NCBI RefSeq assembly: GCF_002482975.1 | Contig: NZ_DLHA01000039.1 | Location: 1-44,744 of the forward strand | From: Flavobacterium sp. UBA7680 | GTDB lineage: Bacteria; Bacteroidota; Bacteroidia; Flavobacteriales; Flavobacteriaceae | Reading direction: 5' to 3' | DNA length: 44,744 nt | Shown: positions 23,969-31,411 of the stretch, in pieces | Layout: every line of letters starts with the position of its first letter | Numbering within the stretch: position 1 is the first letter of the stretch | The notes under the pieces: model-generated | Database searches by the model: none | What the model was told of the DNA's origin: nothing | Seen by the model: only the letters and a program-made list of their open reading frames with translations | Translations under genes and position numbers: made by a program

Positions 23969-24709
23969 TTATTTCTTATCTATTTTTTCCTGAAATGCAA
24001 AATATGCTCTTTGTGAAGCTTTCTCTTCTGCTTTCTTTTTTGAAGTTGCCCGCGCTCGTGCGATCACCCTATCGTCTATACTTAATTTGACACCAAACAA
24101 GCGTTGTCCGTCAATACCATTATCTTCGAAAATGTCGTAATGAAAGATCCTCTTTTCTTTCTGACACCATTCGATAACTAAACTTTTATAACTAATTACT
24201 TTTCCTTCCAGTCTTGCAATATCGACATAAGGGGTAATTACTCTTTTTTGAATAAATCTTTCACAATACGAATACCCTTTATCCAAATAAATAGCACCAA
24301 TCAGCGATTCGAAAATATTACCATGAATATTTTCTCCAAAATGCTGAACAGGTACTTTACTTTCTACAAAACGCACTAAATTCAAATCTTTGCCAAGTTC
24401 ATTTAAATGTTCGCGGCTTACAATTTTTGAACGCATTTTTGTTAAATATCCTTCGTCTCCATTTGGCGCCTTATTAAACAAATGCGCAGCAATTACAGCA
24501 CTTAGCATAGCATCTCCTAAAAATTCTAAACGTTCGTAATTTATAGGATGTCCTGCTTCATCTAATTTATTTGACGATCTATGGGTAAAAGCTTTTTTGT
24601 AAAATTCAATATTTACAGGCTGAAAACCAAGAATTTTCTGAATAGTGTCAAAAAAAATCCCGTCTTCTAGAGAACGGGATTTAGAAAATATTTTTTTGAT
24701 AATATTCAT
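23969..24709 (-). CDS. rnc: Ribonuclease III
   Basis: This 246-aa protein has the RNase III signature NYERLEFLGDAMLSA (E62 and D66 in the metal site), the second acidic cluster in FESLIGAIYLDKG, and a C-terminal dsRNA-binding domain (about 170-240: YKSLVIEWCQKEKRIFHYDIFEDNG, then ARATSKKKAEEKASQRAYFAF). It cuts double-stranded RNA in rRNA and mRNA processing. It starts 9 nt after fabF in the acpP-fabF-rnc order. Confidence 0.97.
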   Translation of the reverse strand: MNIIKKIFSKSRSLEDGIFFDTIQKILGFQPVNIEFYKKAFTHRSSNKLDEAGHPINYERLEFLGDAMLSAVIAAHLFNKAPNGDEGYLTKMRSKIVSREHLNELGKDLNLVRFVESKVPVQHFGENIHGNIFESLIGAIYLDKGYSYCERFIQKRVITPYVDIARLEGKVISYKSLVIEWCQKEKRIFHYDIFEDNGIDGQRLFGVKLSIDDRVIARARATSKKKAEEKASQRAYFAFQEKIDKK

Positions 24710-24718
24710 ATACGAAAA

Positions 24719-25972
24719 TTAGTCAGCGATTTTTTTAAATAACACACAAGCATTGTGTCCGCCAAAACCAAATGTGTTACTCATAGCAACATTCACTTCT
24801 CTTTTTTGAGGTTGGTTTAAGGTAAGGTTTAATGCAGGATCAATATTCTCATCAACTACTGTATGATTAATCGTAGGAGGAACAATACCGTGTTTCATTG
24901 CTAAGATAGAAGCAATAGCTTCAATAGCTCCGGCAGCACCAAGTAAATGTCCTGTCATTGATTTTGTAGAGTTGATATTGATATTCTTAGCGTGCTCGCC
25001 AAAAACTTTACTGATTGCTTTTAACTCAGCAACATCTCCAAGTGGAGTAGAAGTTCCGTGAGTATTGATATGATCAACATCTTCAGGGTTCATTCCAGCG
25101 TCTCTAAGCGTATTTTTCATTACTGCAATAACTCCAATTCCTTCCGGATGTGGTGCTGTTAAATGGTAAGCATCAGATGACATTCCGCCTCCGCCAATTT
25201 CACAGTAAATTTTTGCGCCTCTTGCTTTTGCGTGTTCGTAATCTTCAAGAACTAAAGCTCCTGCTCCTTCTCCTAAAACGAAACCATCTCTGGTTGCATC
25301 AAAAGGTCTTGAAGCTGTTTCCGGACTATCGTTTCTTGTTGATAAAGCGTGCATAGAGTTAAAACCTCCCATACCGGCAATGGTAATTGCAGCTTCAGAA
25401 CCACCAGATACAATAATATCACACATTCCTAAACGAATGTAGTTGAAAGCATCAATTAATGCATTTGCAGAAGATGCACATGCAGAAACCGTAGTATAAT
25501 TTGGTCCCATATACCCGTTACGCATAGAAATATGCGCTGGAGCGATATCGGCAATCATTTTTGGAATAAAAAATGGATTGAACTTTGGAGTTCCATCCCC
25601 TTTTGCATAATAAATTACTTCTTCCTGGAATGTTTCTAAACCTCCAATTCCTGCTCCCCAGATAACACCAACTCTTGTTTTGTCGACATTATCATCTGTA
25701 AGTCCAGCATCTTTAATAGCTTCATCACTGGCAGCAACTGCATATTGAGCAAATTTATCTAATCTTCGAGATTCCTTGCGATCCATGTAATCTTCAATAT
25801 TGAAGTTTTTCACTTCGCAGGCAAATTTCGTTTTATGCTTCTCTGTATCATAATATGTGATAGGAGCGGCTCCGCTTACCCCATTCACAAGTGCATTCCA
25901 ATAATCCTGGATATTATTCCCGATAGGAGTAAGTGCACCTAATCCTGTTACCACAACTCGCCTTAATGTCAT
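24719..25972 (-). CDS. fabF: Beta-ketoacyl-ACP synthase II
   Basis: This 417-aa protein carries the Cys-His-His catalytic set of KAS II: C165 in TVSACASS, H305 in INTHGTSTPLGD, and H342 in KSMTGHLLGAAGA. It elongates acyl-ACP in type II fatty-acid synthesis. It lies 242 nt after acpP, its acyl carrier, with a long inverted repeat in the gap, and 9 nt before rnc. Confidence 0.97.
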   Translation of the reverse strand: MTLRRVVVTGLGALTPIGNNIQDYWNALVNGVSGAAPITYYDTEKHKTKFACEVKNFNIEDYMDRKESRRLDKFAQYAVAASDEAIKDAGLTDDNVDKTRVGVIWGAGIGGLETFQEEVIYYAKGDGTPKFNPFFIPKMIADIAPAHISMRNGYMGPNYTTVSACASSANALIDAFNYIRLGMCDIIVSGGSEAAITIAGMGGFNSMHALSTRNDSPETASRPFDATRDGFVLGEGAGALVLEDYEHAKARGAKIYCEIGGGGMSSDAYHLTAPHPEGIGVIAVMKNTLRDAGMNPEDVDHINTHGTSTPLGDVAELKAISKVFGEHAKNININSTKSMTGHLLGAAGAIEAIASILAMKHGIVPPTINHTVVDENIDPALNLTLNQPQKREVNVAMSNTFGFGGHNACVLFKKIAD

Positions 25973-26112
25973 AAATTATGTATTTTGTGTCTTTAAACAA
26001 ATAAAACCCACGCTTTCTTAACAGTTTTGTTACTTAAGAGCCATGGGTATTACAATATAAATATATCTTTTTGATTGAAAACCAATCGAAATTTAAATTT
26101 AAAAAAATAATA

Positions 26113-26207
26113 ACACCCGATTTCTAGAAATTCCAATTTTTTTAAAAAACAAATTCCAATTTTGGAATTTGGACATTCAAACTTTGGAATTTTTAAAATT
26201 CGGGTGT
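26113..26207. repeat. Long inverted repeat between acpP and fabF
   Basis: ACACCCGA (26113-26120) pairs with TCGGGTGT (26200-26207). Inside are several AATTCCAA/TTGGAATT half-repeats that extend the pairing. On the transcript it sits 7 nt after the acpP stop. It could be a partial terminator or processing hairpin that lowers fabF relative to acpP. Confidence 0.6.
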
Positions 26208-26214
26208 GGTATTA

Positions 26215-26451
26215 TTATTTTTTAGCTTCCTCGATATAAGAAATAGCTTGACCTACAGTAGCAATGTTTTCTGCTTGATCGTCTGGAATTTGAATATCAA
26301 ATTCTTTTTCGAATTCCATAATAAGCTCAACAGTGTCTAATGAGTCAGCTCCCAAATCATTAGTGAAGCTTGCTTCTGTTACAACTTCGTTTTCGTCAAC
26401 ACCTAATTTGTCTACGATAATCGCTTTTACTCTTGATGCAATGTCTGACAT
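26215..26451 (-). CDS. acpP: Acyl carrier protein
   Basis: This 78-aa acidic protein has the phosphopantetheine site LGADSLDTVEL (S37), full family length and the four-helix pattern. It carries growing acyl chains in fatty-acid synthesis. A good promoter lies upstream at 26482-26510. fabF and rnc follow on the same strand. Confidence 0.98.
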   Translation of the reverse strand: MSDIASRVKAIIVDKLGVDENEVVTEASFTNDLGADSLDTVELIMEFEKEFDIQIPDDQAENIATVGQAISYIEEAKK

Positions 26452-26481
26452 AATCTTTAATTTTAGAATTTAATTTGTTGG

Positions 26482-26510
26482 CAAAAATAAAAAACTTTAT
26501 TTTAAAACAA
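26482..26510 (-). promoter_or_regulatory. Promoter of acpP-fabF-rnc
   Basis: On the minus strand, TTG (26510-26508), an 18-nt spacer and TATTTTTG (26489-26482) match the Bacteroidota consensus. This leaves a leader of about 25 nt before the acpP ATG. Confidence 0.6.
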
Positions 26511-26626
26511 CTATTTAGTTTATAAATGTGACACTAATTTATAAAATTAATTTCAAGAAAGGTCTTTTAAAGCTATTTATTTTCGATTTTTATTCCGTTT
26601 TTTGCATTCTCAAAATAAATTCTATT

Positions 26627-27205
26627 ATGAAAAAAATTATCGTTTTTGCCTCAGGATCAGGAACTAACGCAGAAAACATTATAAAATATTTTTCGAACAT
26701 CGAAATTGCAAAGGTCGTTTCGATTTTTACAAATAATGCTTCGGCAAAAGTTATTGAAAGAGCAAAAAATCATCAAATTCCAGTTGAAATCTTCGAAAAA
26801 AACGAACTTTTAGAAAGAAAAGTATTACAAAAAATACAAAAAATCGACCCGGATTTGATTGTTCTTGCCGGTTTTTTACTGAAATTTCCTGAAAACATAA
26901 TTGAGCAGTATCCAAACAAAATTATAAACATTCATCCTGCACTTTTACCTAAATATGGAGGCAAAGGAATGTACGGAATGCACATTCATAGGGCGATAGT
27001 TAATAATAAAGAAAAAGAAACTGGAATTTCTATTCATTATGTAAATGAAAATTATGATGAAGGCGGAATCATATTTCAGCAAAATGTTCTTTTAACTGAA
27101 GAAGATACGCCAGAAACGGTAGCTGAAAAGATTCACGAATTAGAACAAAAACATTTTCCTGAGATTATTCATAGAATTCTGGAAGATTCAGATTCTAAAA
27201 TTTAA
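26627..27205 (+). CDS. purN: Phosphoribosylglycinamide formyltransferase
   Basis: I chose the ATG at 26627 (MKKIIVFASGSGTNAENI), giving 192 aa. An upstream in-frame opening at 26528 only adds an AT-rich, non-genic stretch. Family features are the GSGTNAENI phosphate-binding loop, the catalytic KIINIHPALLPKYGGKG (Asn-x-His) and the Asp of ENYDEGGIIFQQ. It transfers a formyl group from 10-formyl-THF to GAR in purine synthesis. It is divergent from acpP. Confidence 0.96.
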   Translation: MKKIIVFASGSGTNAENIIKYFSNIEIAKVVSIFTNNASAKVIERAKNHQIPVEIFEKNELLERKVLQKIQKIDPDLIVLAGFLLKFPENIIEQYPNKIINIHPALLPKYGGKGMYGMHIHRAIVNNKEKETGISIHYVNENYDEGGIIFQQNVLLTEEDTPETVAEKIHELEQKHFPEIIHRILEDSDSKI

Positions 27206-27332
27206 AACCATATAAGTTATATAAGATAATTTAAGGCTGGCGTTTAAAAAATACTAAAATCAGAATGAACTTTTAAATAACCTAAGAAATATAAGACAAT
27301 ACTTTAAATGGACTTATATAACTTATATGGTT
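27206..27332. repeat. Perfect 20-bp inverted repeat between purN and rnhA
   Basis: AACCATATAAGTTATATAAG (27206-27225) and its exact reverse complement (27313-27332) enclose an 87-nt AT-rich spacer. The first arm starts right after the purN stop. The arm itself contains the near-palindrome TATAAGTTATA. It looks like a small interspersed flavobacterial repeat. Confidence 0.75.
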
Positions 27333-27345
27333 AACAAAAAATAAA

Positions 27346-27825
27346 ATGACCCAACACGAAGTACATATATATACAGATGGCGCTGCAAAAGGAAATCCGG
27401 GAAATGGCGGCTATGGCGTGGTCATGGAATTGGTTGGAACTCCGCATAAAAAAGAATTTTACGAAGGTTTTCGCCTTACTACTAATAATAGAATGGAACT
27501 TTTGGCTGTAATTGTTGGTTTAGAAAAACTAAAAAAGCCAAATATGAAGGTTCTGGTAATTTCTGACTCTAAATATGTAGTGGATTCTGTTGAAAAAAAA
27601 TGGGTTTTAGGCTGGGAGAAAAAGAAATTTGCCGGCAGAAAGAATCCCGATTTATGGAAACGCTTTTTAATTATTTATCGTAAACATCAGGTAGATTTTA
27701 AATGGATAAAAGGTCACAATAATCATCCGCAAAACGAACGCTGCGATGAACTTGCCGTTATGGCATCAGCACAGCCCAAGCTTTCTATAGATGTTTATTA
27801 CGAAACCATTGGATCTAAAGAATAA
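27346..27825 (+). CDS. rnhA: Ribonuclease HI
   Basis: This 159-aa protein carries the full DEDD active site: D11 in HIYTDGAAKGNPG, E51 in NNRMELLA, D74 in VISDSKYVVD and D134 in NERCDELAV, with H124 in KGHNNH. It removes RNA from RNA-DNA hybrids. A strong terminator follows. Confidence 0.97.
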   Translation: MTQHEVHIYTDGAAKGNPGNGGYGVVMELVGTPHKKEFYEGFRLTTNNRMELLAVIVGLEKLKKPNMKVLVISDSKYVVDSVEKKWVLGWEKKKFAGRKNPDLWKRFLIIYRKHQVDFKWIKGHNNHPQNERCDELAVMASAQPKLSIDVYYETIGSKE

Positions 27826-27826
27826 C

Positions 27827-27866
27827 AAAAACGCGTTTAAAACAATTGCTTTAAACGCGTTTTTTA
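27827..27866 (+). terminator. Terminator of rnhA
   Basis: AAAAACGCGTTTAAA pairs with TTTAAACGCGTTTTT around an 8-nt loop, ending in a T-run. The arms are symmetric, so it may also act on the convergent DUF6249 gene. Confidence 0.88.
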
Positions 27867-27896
27867 ATTACTAACTTAAAATCTTTACGTACTCTA

Positions 27897-28244
27897 CTAC
27901 TCTTTGTCTAAATCTTTTGCGGTTTTAAATCCTACCAAAAGCCCAATACCTGCCATTATAAAAATAATTGAAGGATAAACTGCACCATCGTTAAGAGATG
28001 TGTAAGTTGTAATAAGCAAAGCAAGAAAAATTCCAAGTCCGCTTCCTATTAATAAGAAAGCCAGATTTACAACAAAGATTTTCCATGCCGAACCGCCATT
28101 TATTTTTCCTTTTAAAAATATACTGGCATCAACACCTTTTTCAATAAGAGCCATACGCTCTCTATTTCTTGTTGAATAAATAAGATAGACAATCCCGAAG
28201 ATCATCAAAAAAAGACTAAGCGGTATTAAAACTTGTGGTCCCAT
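27897..28244 (-). CDS. DUF6249-type small membrane protein
   Basis: This 115-aa protein has three hydrophobic segments (about 4-23, 56-79, 88-105) and the loop YSTRNRERMALIEKGVDASIF after the first TM. That R-N-R-ERMALIEKG pattern is typical of the small membrane proteins annotated as DUF6249 in Bacteroidota. It is divergent from an ECF sigma gene, and both have the same promoter motif, TGTAACCT-N15-CGTC. It is therefore likely a member of the sigma factor's own regulon. Its function is unknown. Confidence 0.82.
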   Translation of the reverse strand: MGPQVLIPLSLFLMIFGIVYLIYSTRNRERMALIEKGVDASIFLKGKINGGSAWKIFVVNLAFLLIGSGLGIFLALLITTYTSLNDGAVYPSIIFIMAGIGLLVGFKTAKDLDKE

Positions 28245-28281
28245 AATTTTATGTTTTTATTAATTGATTGATACTCCATAT

Positions 28282-28309
28282 GACGAGGCTTTTTAAATTG
28301 AGGTTACAG
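28282..28309 (-). promoter_or_regulatory. ECF-type promoter of the DUF6249 gene
   Basis: On the minus strand, CTGTAACCT (28309-28301), a 15-nt spacer and CGTC (28285-28282) give a -35/-10 pair. The same pair with the same spacing precedes the divergent sigma gene. The leader to the ATG is 37 nt. Confidence 0.65.
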
Positions 28310-28400
28310 GTTTTGTGAAAAAAATTCAAATTTTAAATCCCAAATTCCAAAAGTTACTGATTATCAGTTATTTTTGATGTAAAAATAATTTCAATGCCGC

Positions 28401-28433
28401 AACTTTGTCAAAGTTTAAAACTTTGACAAAGTT
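28401..28433. repeat. Perfect 15-bp inverted repeat between divergent promoters
   Basis: AACTTTGTCAAAGTT, the spacer TAA, and its exact reverse complement. Each arm is itself nearly palindromic. It has no T-run. It lies midway in the 310-nt gap between the DUF6249 and sigma genes. It is a common flavobacterial intergenic repeat type. Confidence 0.7.
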
Positions 28434-28517
28434 CTATACTATATATAAGTATAACCAAATTGGAATTTAAATTAAGAATTTGTGCTTTCAAAAAAAATGA
28501 AATTTATTTTAAATTTC

Positions 28518-28545
28518 TTGTAACCTAAAGAAATAAAGTGTCGTC
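28518..28545 (+). promoter_or_regulatory. ECF-type promoter of the sigma factor gene
   Basis: TTGTAACCT (28518-28526), a 15-nt spacer and CGTC (28542-28545) match the divergent promoter at 28282-28309 base for base at both boxes. The -10 ends only 9 nt before the ATG, so the transcript may be almost leaderless. It suggests autoregulation. Confidence 0.65.
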
Positions 28546-28554
28546 CTATATAAT

Positions 28555-29142
28555 ATGAGTACAATAAATGATCAGCATTATATCGATAAAGTTTTGCAGG
28601 GACAAACCAATGCGTTTGCCGTGTTGGTTGATCGTTATAAAGATATGATCTTTACTTTGGCACTCAAAATGGTAAAAAACAGAGAGGAAGCAGAAGAAGT
28701 TTCGCAAGACACGTTTATCAAAATTTATAATTCTTTGAGCAAATTTAAAGGCGACTCGAAATTTTCAACCTGGATTTATAAGATTGCTTATAATACTTGT
28801 CTGGACAGATTGAAGAAAAGTAAAAAAGAGGATTTAAATATTTCGATAGATGATTTCTCATCTCATTTAATTAAAACAATGGATACCGCTTTAAGCGTTT
28901 TAGAAGACAAAGAACGAAAGCAAACTATTCAAAATTGTTTAAATTTGTTACCAAGTGAAGAGAATTTCCTGCTGACTTTGTTTTATTTTGAAGATCAAAA
29001 CTTAGAAGAAATTGGAAAAATCATGAGCATTAATACTAATAATGTCAAGGTAAAATTATTTAGAAGCCGACAAAAATTAGCCGTAATTTTAAAAAAGCAG
29101 TTAGAACCAGAAATAGTAGAGTATTATGAAAGAGGAAGATAA
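28555..29142 (+). CDS. ECF sigma-70 factor
   Basis: This 195-aa protein has sigma region 2 (about 10-80: FAVLVDRYKDMIFTLALKMV, EEAEEVSQDTFIKIYNSLSKFKGDSKFSTWIYKIAYNTCLDRL) and region 4 (about 120-175: LLPSEENFLLTLFYFEDQNLEEIGKIM, TNNVKVKLFRSRQKL). Its 3' end overlaps the next gene by 17 nt; that gene has a membrane segment and is probably its anti-sigma factor. The promoter pair described at 28282-28309 and 28518-28545 suggests it drives its own operon and the divergent DUF6249 gene. The signal is unknown. Confidence 0.93.
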   Translation: MSTINDQHYIDKVLQGQTNAFAVLVDRYKDMIFTLALKMVKNREEAEEVSQDTFIKIYNSLSKFKGDSKFSTWIYKIAYNTCLDRLKKSKKEDLNISIDDFSSHLIKTMDTALSVLEDKERKQTIQNCLNLLPSEENFLLTLFYFEDQNLEEIGKIMSINTNNVKVKLFRSRQKLAVILKKQLEPEIVEYYERGR

Positions 29143-29521
29143 AAATATAGAAAATCTTATTGAGAAAATGATGGCTGAAAATACACTTCAATCACCATCT
29201 GCTGACTTTACTTCAAATATAATGTCAAAAATTCTTGCTGCCGAAGAAGTAAAAATCAAACCTTATAAGCCTCTAATTTCCATCTCAACGTGGATTTTTA
29301 TTGGATTTACTTTAGCTCTTTTGGTTGTTTATAATGTGTATTTTACCGGAGCAGAAAATAATTTAGAAATAGGGAAATCGTATACAGATAAAATCTCAGC
29401 AATTGTTTCTGGTATTCATATTTCTAAAACTACATTATATGCTATTTTAATAGTTCCTTTTATGATTTTAATTCAAATTGGGGTTTTGAAAAATTATTTT
29501 GATAAGAAATATCAGTTATAG
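29126..29521 (+). CDS. Membrane protein, putative anti-sigma factor
   Basis: This 131-aa protein has a charged N-terminal cytosolic part (1-50: MKEEDKNIENLIEKMMAENTLQSPSADFTSNIMSKIL) and two TM helices (about 53-72 and 104-121). The gene overlaps the sigma gene by 17 nt, so the two are translationally coupled. It has no classic zinc-binding HxxxCxxC motif. The anti-sigma role is inferred from position, overlap and a soluble-helical domain followed by TM segments. Confidence 0.78.
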   Translation: MKEEDKNIENLIEKMMAENTLQSPSADFTSNIMSKILAAEEVKIKPYKPLISISTWIFIGFTLALLVVYNVYFTGAENNLEIGKSYTDKISAIVSGIHISKTTLYAILIVPFMILIQIGVLKNYFDKKYQL

Positions 29522-29568
29522 ATTAATTCAAGAAATGAAAGCAATTTATTTAATTAAGATTTAAAAAA

Positions 29569-30486
29569 ATGAAAAATAAACTGGCATTTTTTAAAAGCAT
29601 TATAAAAGCAAAAAAAATACGCCAGTATTATCTCTTAATGTTGTTGTTTTTCACTAGTTATGCATCAGCAATTCCACCAAACTTTACAATTAAGGAAATA
29701 AAATTTGTTAGTGAAGGAGTTTCACTCGCCGGAACTATTTTTACACCTAACAACGTACAGTCAGCCGTTGTGATTGTTCATGGATCTGGGCAAGAAAAAA
29801 GAATGATAAACTTTGCTGCAATTCTAGCCAACAACGGAATTGCAGTTTTAACGTATGATAAGCGTGGTGTCGGCGAATCAGCTGGTTTATATGCTGGACC
29901 AGAAGTAGGAACTAACAATGTTGATTTCTCAAATCTAAATCTTTTATCTTTAGATGCGAGTGCTGCTGTAAATACTTTATCTAAATATTTATCAAATGAT
30001 CAAATATCAATAGGTTTAATAGGAGGCAGTCAAGCTGGGTGGATAATTCCATTGGCTGCAGAGAAAAACAACAAAGTCAAATTTATGACAATCTTTAGCG
30101 GAGCTCTTATAACGGTTAAAGAACAATTGAGATTCCAATTTTATACAGATGGAGATCAAAATTTTTGGAATACGCACTCAGAAGAAGATGCAAGAAAACA
30201 TGTATTCAATGACCCGGACAAATATGAGTTTATTGATACAAATCCTAATGATGTTCTTTCTAAATTATCAATTCCAGGAATCTGGATTTTTGGAGGCAAA
30301 GACATTCAAGTTCCTATAAAGCTATCAATCGAATATCTTGATATATTAAAGTCTAAAGGAAAACTTTATGAATATAAATTATTTCCAAACTTGGGACACA
30401 ATACTGCATTTTCAGACTCTGAAGAGCCTATGAAGGATGCAATCAATTGGATTAAAAATATAGACAAATTAAAGAATCGCAAGTAA
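29569..30486 (+). CDS. Exported alpha/beta hydrolase
   Basis: This 305-aa protein has a late hydrophobic signal (residues about 20-34, YYLLMLLFFTSYASA). A full catalytic triad is visible: S154 in GLIGGSQAG, D245 in FGGKDIQVP and H277 in PNLGHNTAF. The oxyanion-type stretch is VIVHGSGQEKR. It fits the family of secreted esterases/peptidases with a serine-hydrolase fold (COG1073-like). It is not clearly tied to its neighbours: it starts 47 nt after the anti-sigma gene, and a toxin-antitoxin pair follows. The substrate is unknown. Confidence 0.88.
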   Translation: MKNKLAFFKSIIKAKKIRQYYLLMLLFFTSYASAIPPNFTIKEIKFVSEGVSLAGTIFTPNNVQSAVVIVHGSGQEKRMINFAAILANNGIAVLTYDKRGVGESAGLYAGPEVGTNNVDFSNLNLLSLDASAAVNTLSKYLSNDQISIGLIGGSQAGWIIPLAAEKNNKVKFMTIFSGALITVKEQLRFQFYTDGDQNFWNTHSEEDARKHVFNDPDKYEFIDTNPNDVLSKLSIPGIWIFGGKDIQVPIKLSIEYLDILKSKGKLYEYKLFPNLGHNTAFSDSEEPMKDAINWIKNIDKLKNRK

Positions 30487-30641
30487 AAAAAGATAGGCAA
30501 TATCACCAACAGCGGTTACAAATATCTTTAAGCTTTTAGAAAAAAATCTTTTTATAAGAAGTATCCGTTGTAACTGTTAAAAAAAATTATATCAACAATG
30601 ATGAATTTATTTATCATAACTTTGTAAAGTTCATTAAATTC

Positions 30642-30902
30642 ATGAAAATGATACAGAAAACCATTACTCCTAAAGATAAAATTGTGAATCTTTCTTTTGA
30701 GATTCCAAAGAATTATGTTGGAAAAGCATTAAAAGTATCTATTGATTTTGAAGATGAAAGTGATCAAATTGAAAGCAATTTATCTAAAGAAGATTTAATG
30801 GAATGGATAAAAGTTGCTGAAAAATCCCCAAAGATGTCTCTAGAAATGTTTAATGAAAAATGGGAAGAGAAAAAGCTGAAAATTCAAAACAATATACGTT
30901 AG
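30642..30902 (+). CDS. Putative antitoxin of a RelE/ParE-type pair
   Basis: This 86-aa protein has an N-terminal half forming beta strands (MIQKTITPKDKIVNLSFEIPKNYVG, KALKVSIDFED) that could make a small DNA-binding or dimerising fold. The C-terminal half is charged and helical (SKEDLMEWIKVAEKSPKMSLEMFNEKWEEKK), as in antitoxin tails that wrap the toxin. The next gene, a RelE/ParE-like toxin, begins 43 nt before this one ends. A -7 element, TAACTTTG (30617-30624), lies upstream without a clear TTG partner. Confidence 0.78.
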   Translation: MKMIQKTITPKDKIVNLSFEIPKNYVGKALKVSIDFEDESDQIESNLSKEDLMEWIKVAEKSPKMSLEMFNEKWEEKKLKIQNNIR

Positions 30903-31201
30903 ATATATCTGAAAATTATTTTCAAACCTTAGAAGAAATTGTTGATTATATTGCTTTCGAAAAACTTCAACCATTAAATGCGATTAAAATTGGTAATGGA
31001 ATAAATAAAGCAATGAATAAAATAATTCAGAATCCTTTGATTTATTCTCAATGTGAAAACTTGCCAACTAAAACCAAGATTTATAGAGAAGCTACATACA
31101 AAACTTGGCTGATTATATTCAAAATAAAAAACAATCACATTACAATTCTTGGCGTTTTAAGTGGAAAAAGAAAAGTTTCTTCATTTAAAAGACTCAGATA
31201 A
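30860..31201 (+). CDS. RelE/ParE-family toxin
   Basis: This protein has up to 113 aa. It shows the plasmid-stabilisation (ParE) pattern: an N-terminal helix pair (YFQTLEEIVDYIAFEKLQPLNAIKIGNGINKAMNKIIQNPLIY), then strands carrying TKIYREATYKTWLIIFKIKNNHITILGVLSGKRK. The basic Arg/Lys set at the end fits mRNA or gyrase-binding relatives. The ATG at 30860 gives a 43-nt overlap with the antitoxin. A later start is possible, because the first eight residues look dispensable. The pair is a type II TA module. Confidence 0.82.
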   Translation: MGREKAENSKQYTLDISENYFQTLEEIVDYIAFEKLQPLNAIKIGNGINKAMNKIIQNPLIYSQCENLPTKTKIYREATYKTWLIIFKIKNNHITILGVLSGKRKVSSFKRLR

Positions 31202-31357
31202 AATTTTGACGTTTTTTTTCAAAATAAAACTTGCGATTTAAATCCGGAAAACATATTTTAAGCACTCCCAAAAACTAAATATAATTCATTCATTTACAAT
31301 AGAATTAGATCCGAAATCGATATCTTTTTTTTAAGAAAATTTTGAGAACCTAAACCG

Positions 31358-31388
31358 TTGCAAGATTGTAACTTATAGAGTATCTTTG
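31358..31388 (+). promoter_or_regulatory. Promoter of the PfkB-kinase gene
   Basis: TTG (31358-31360), a 20-nt spacer and TATCTTTG (31381-31388) match the consensus exactly. The ATG is 23 nt further. Confidence 0.7.
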
Positions 31389-31411
31389 CACCCTAATTCG
31401 AAATTCATAAA

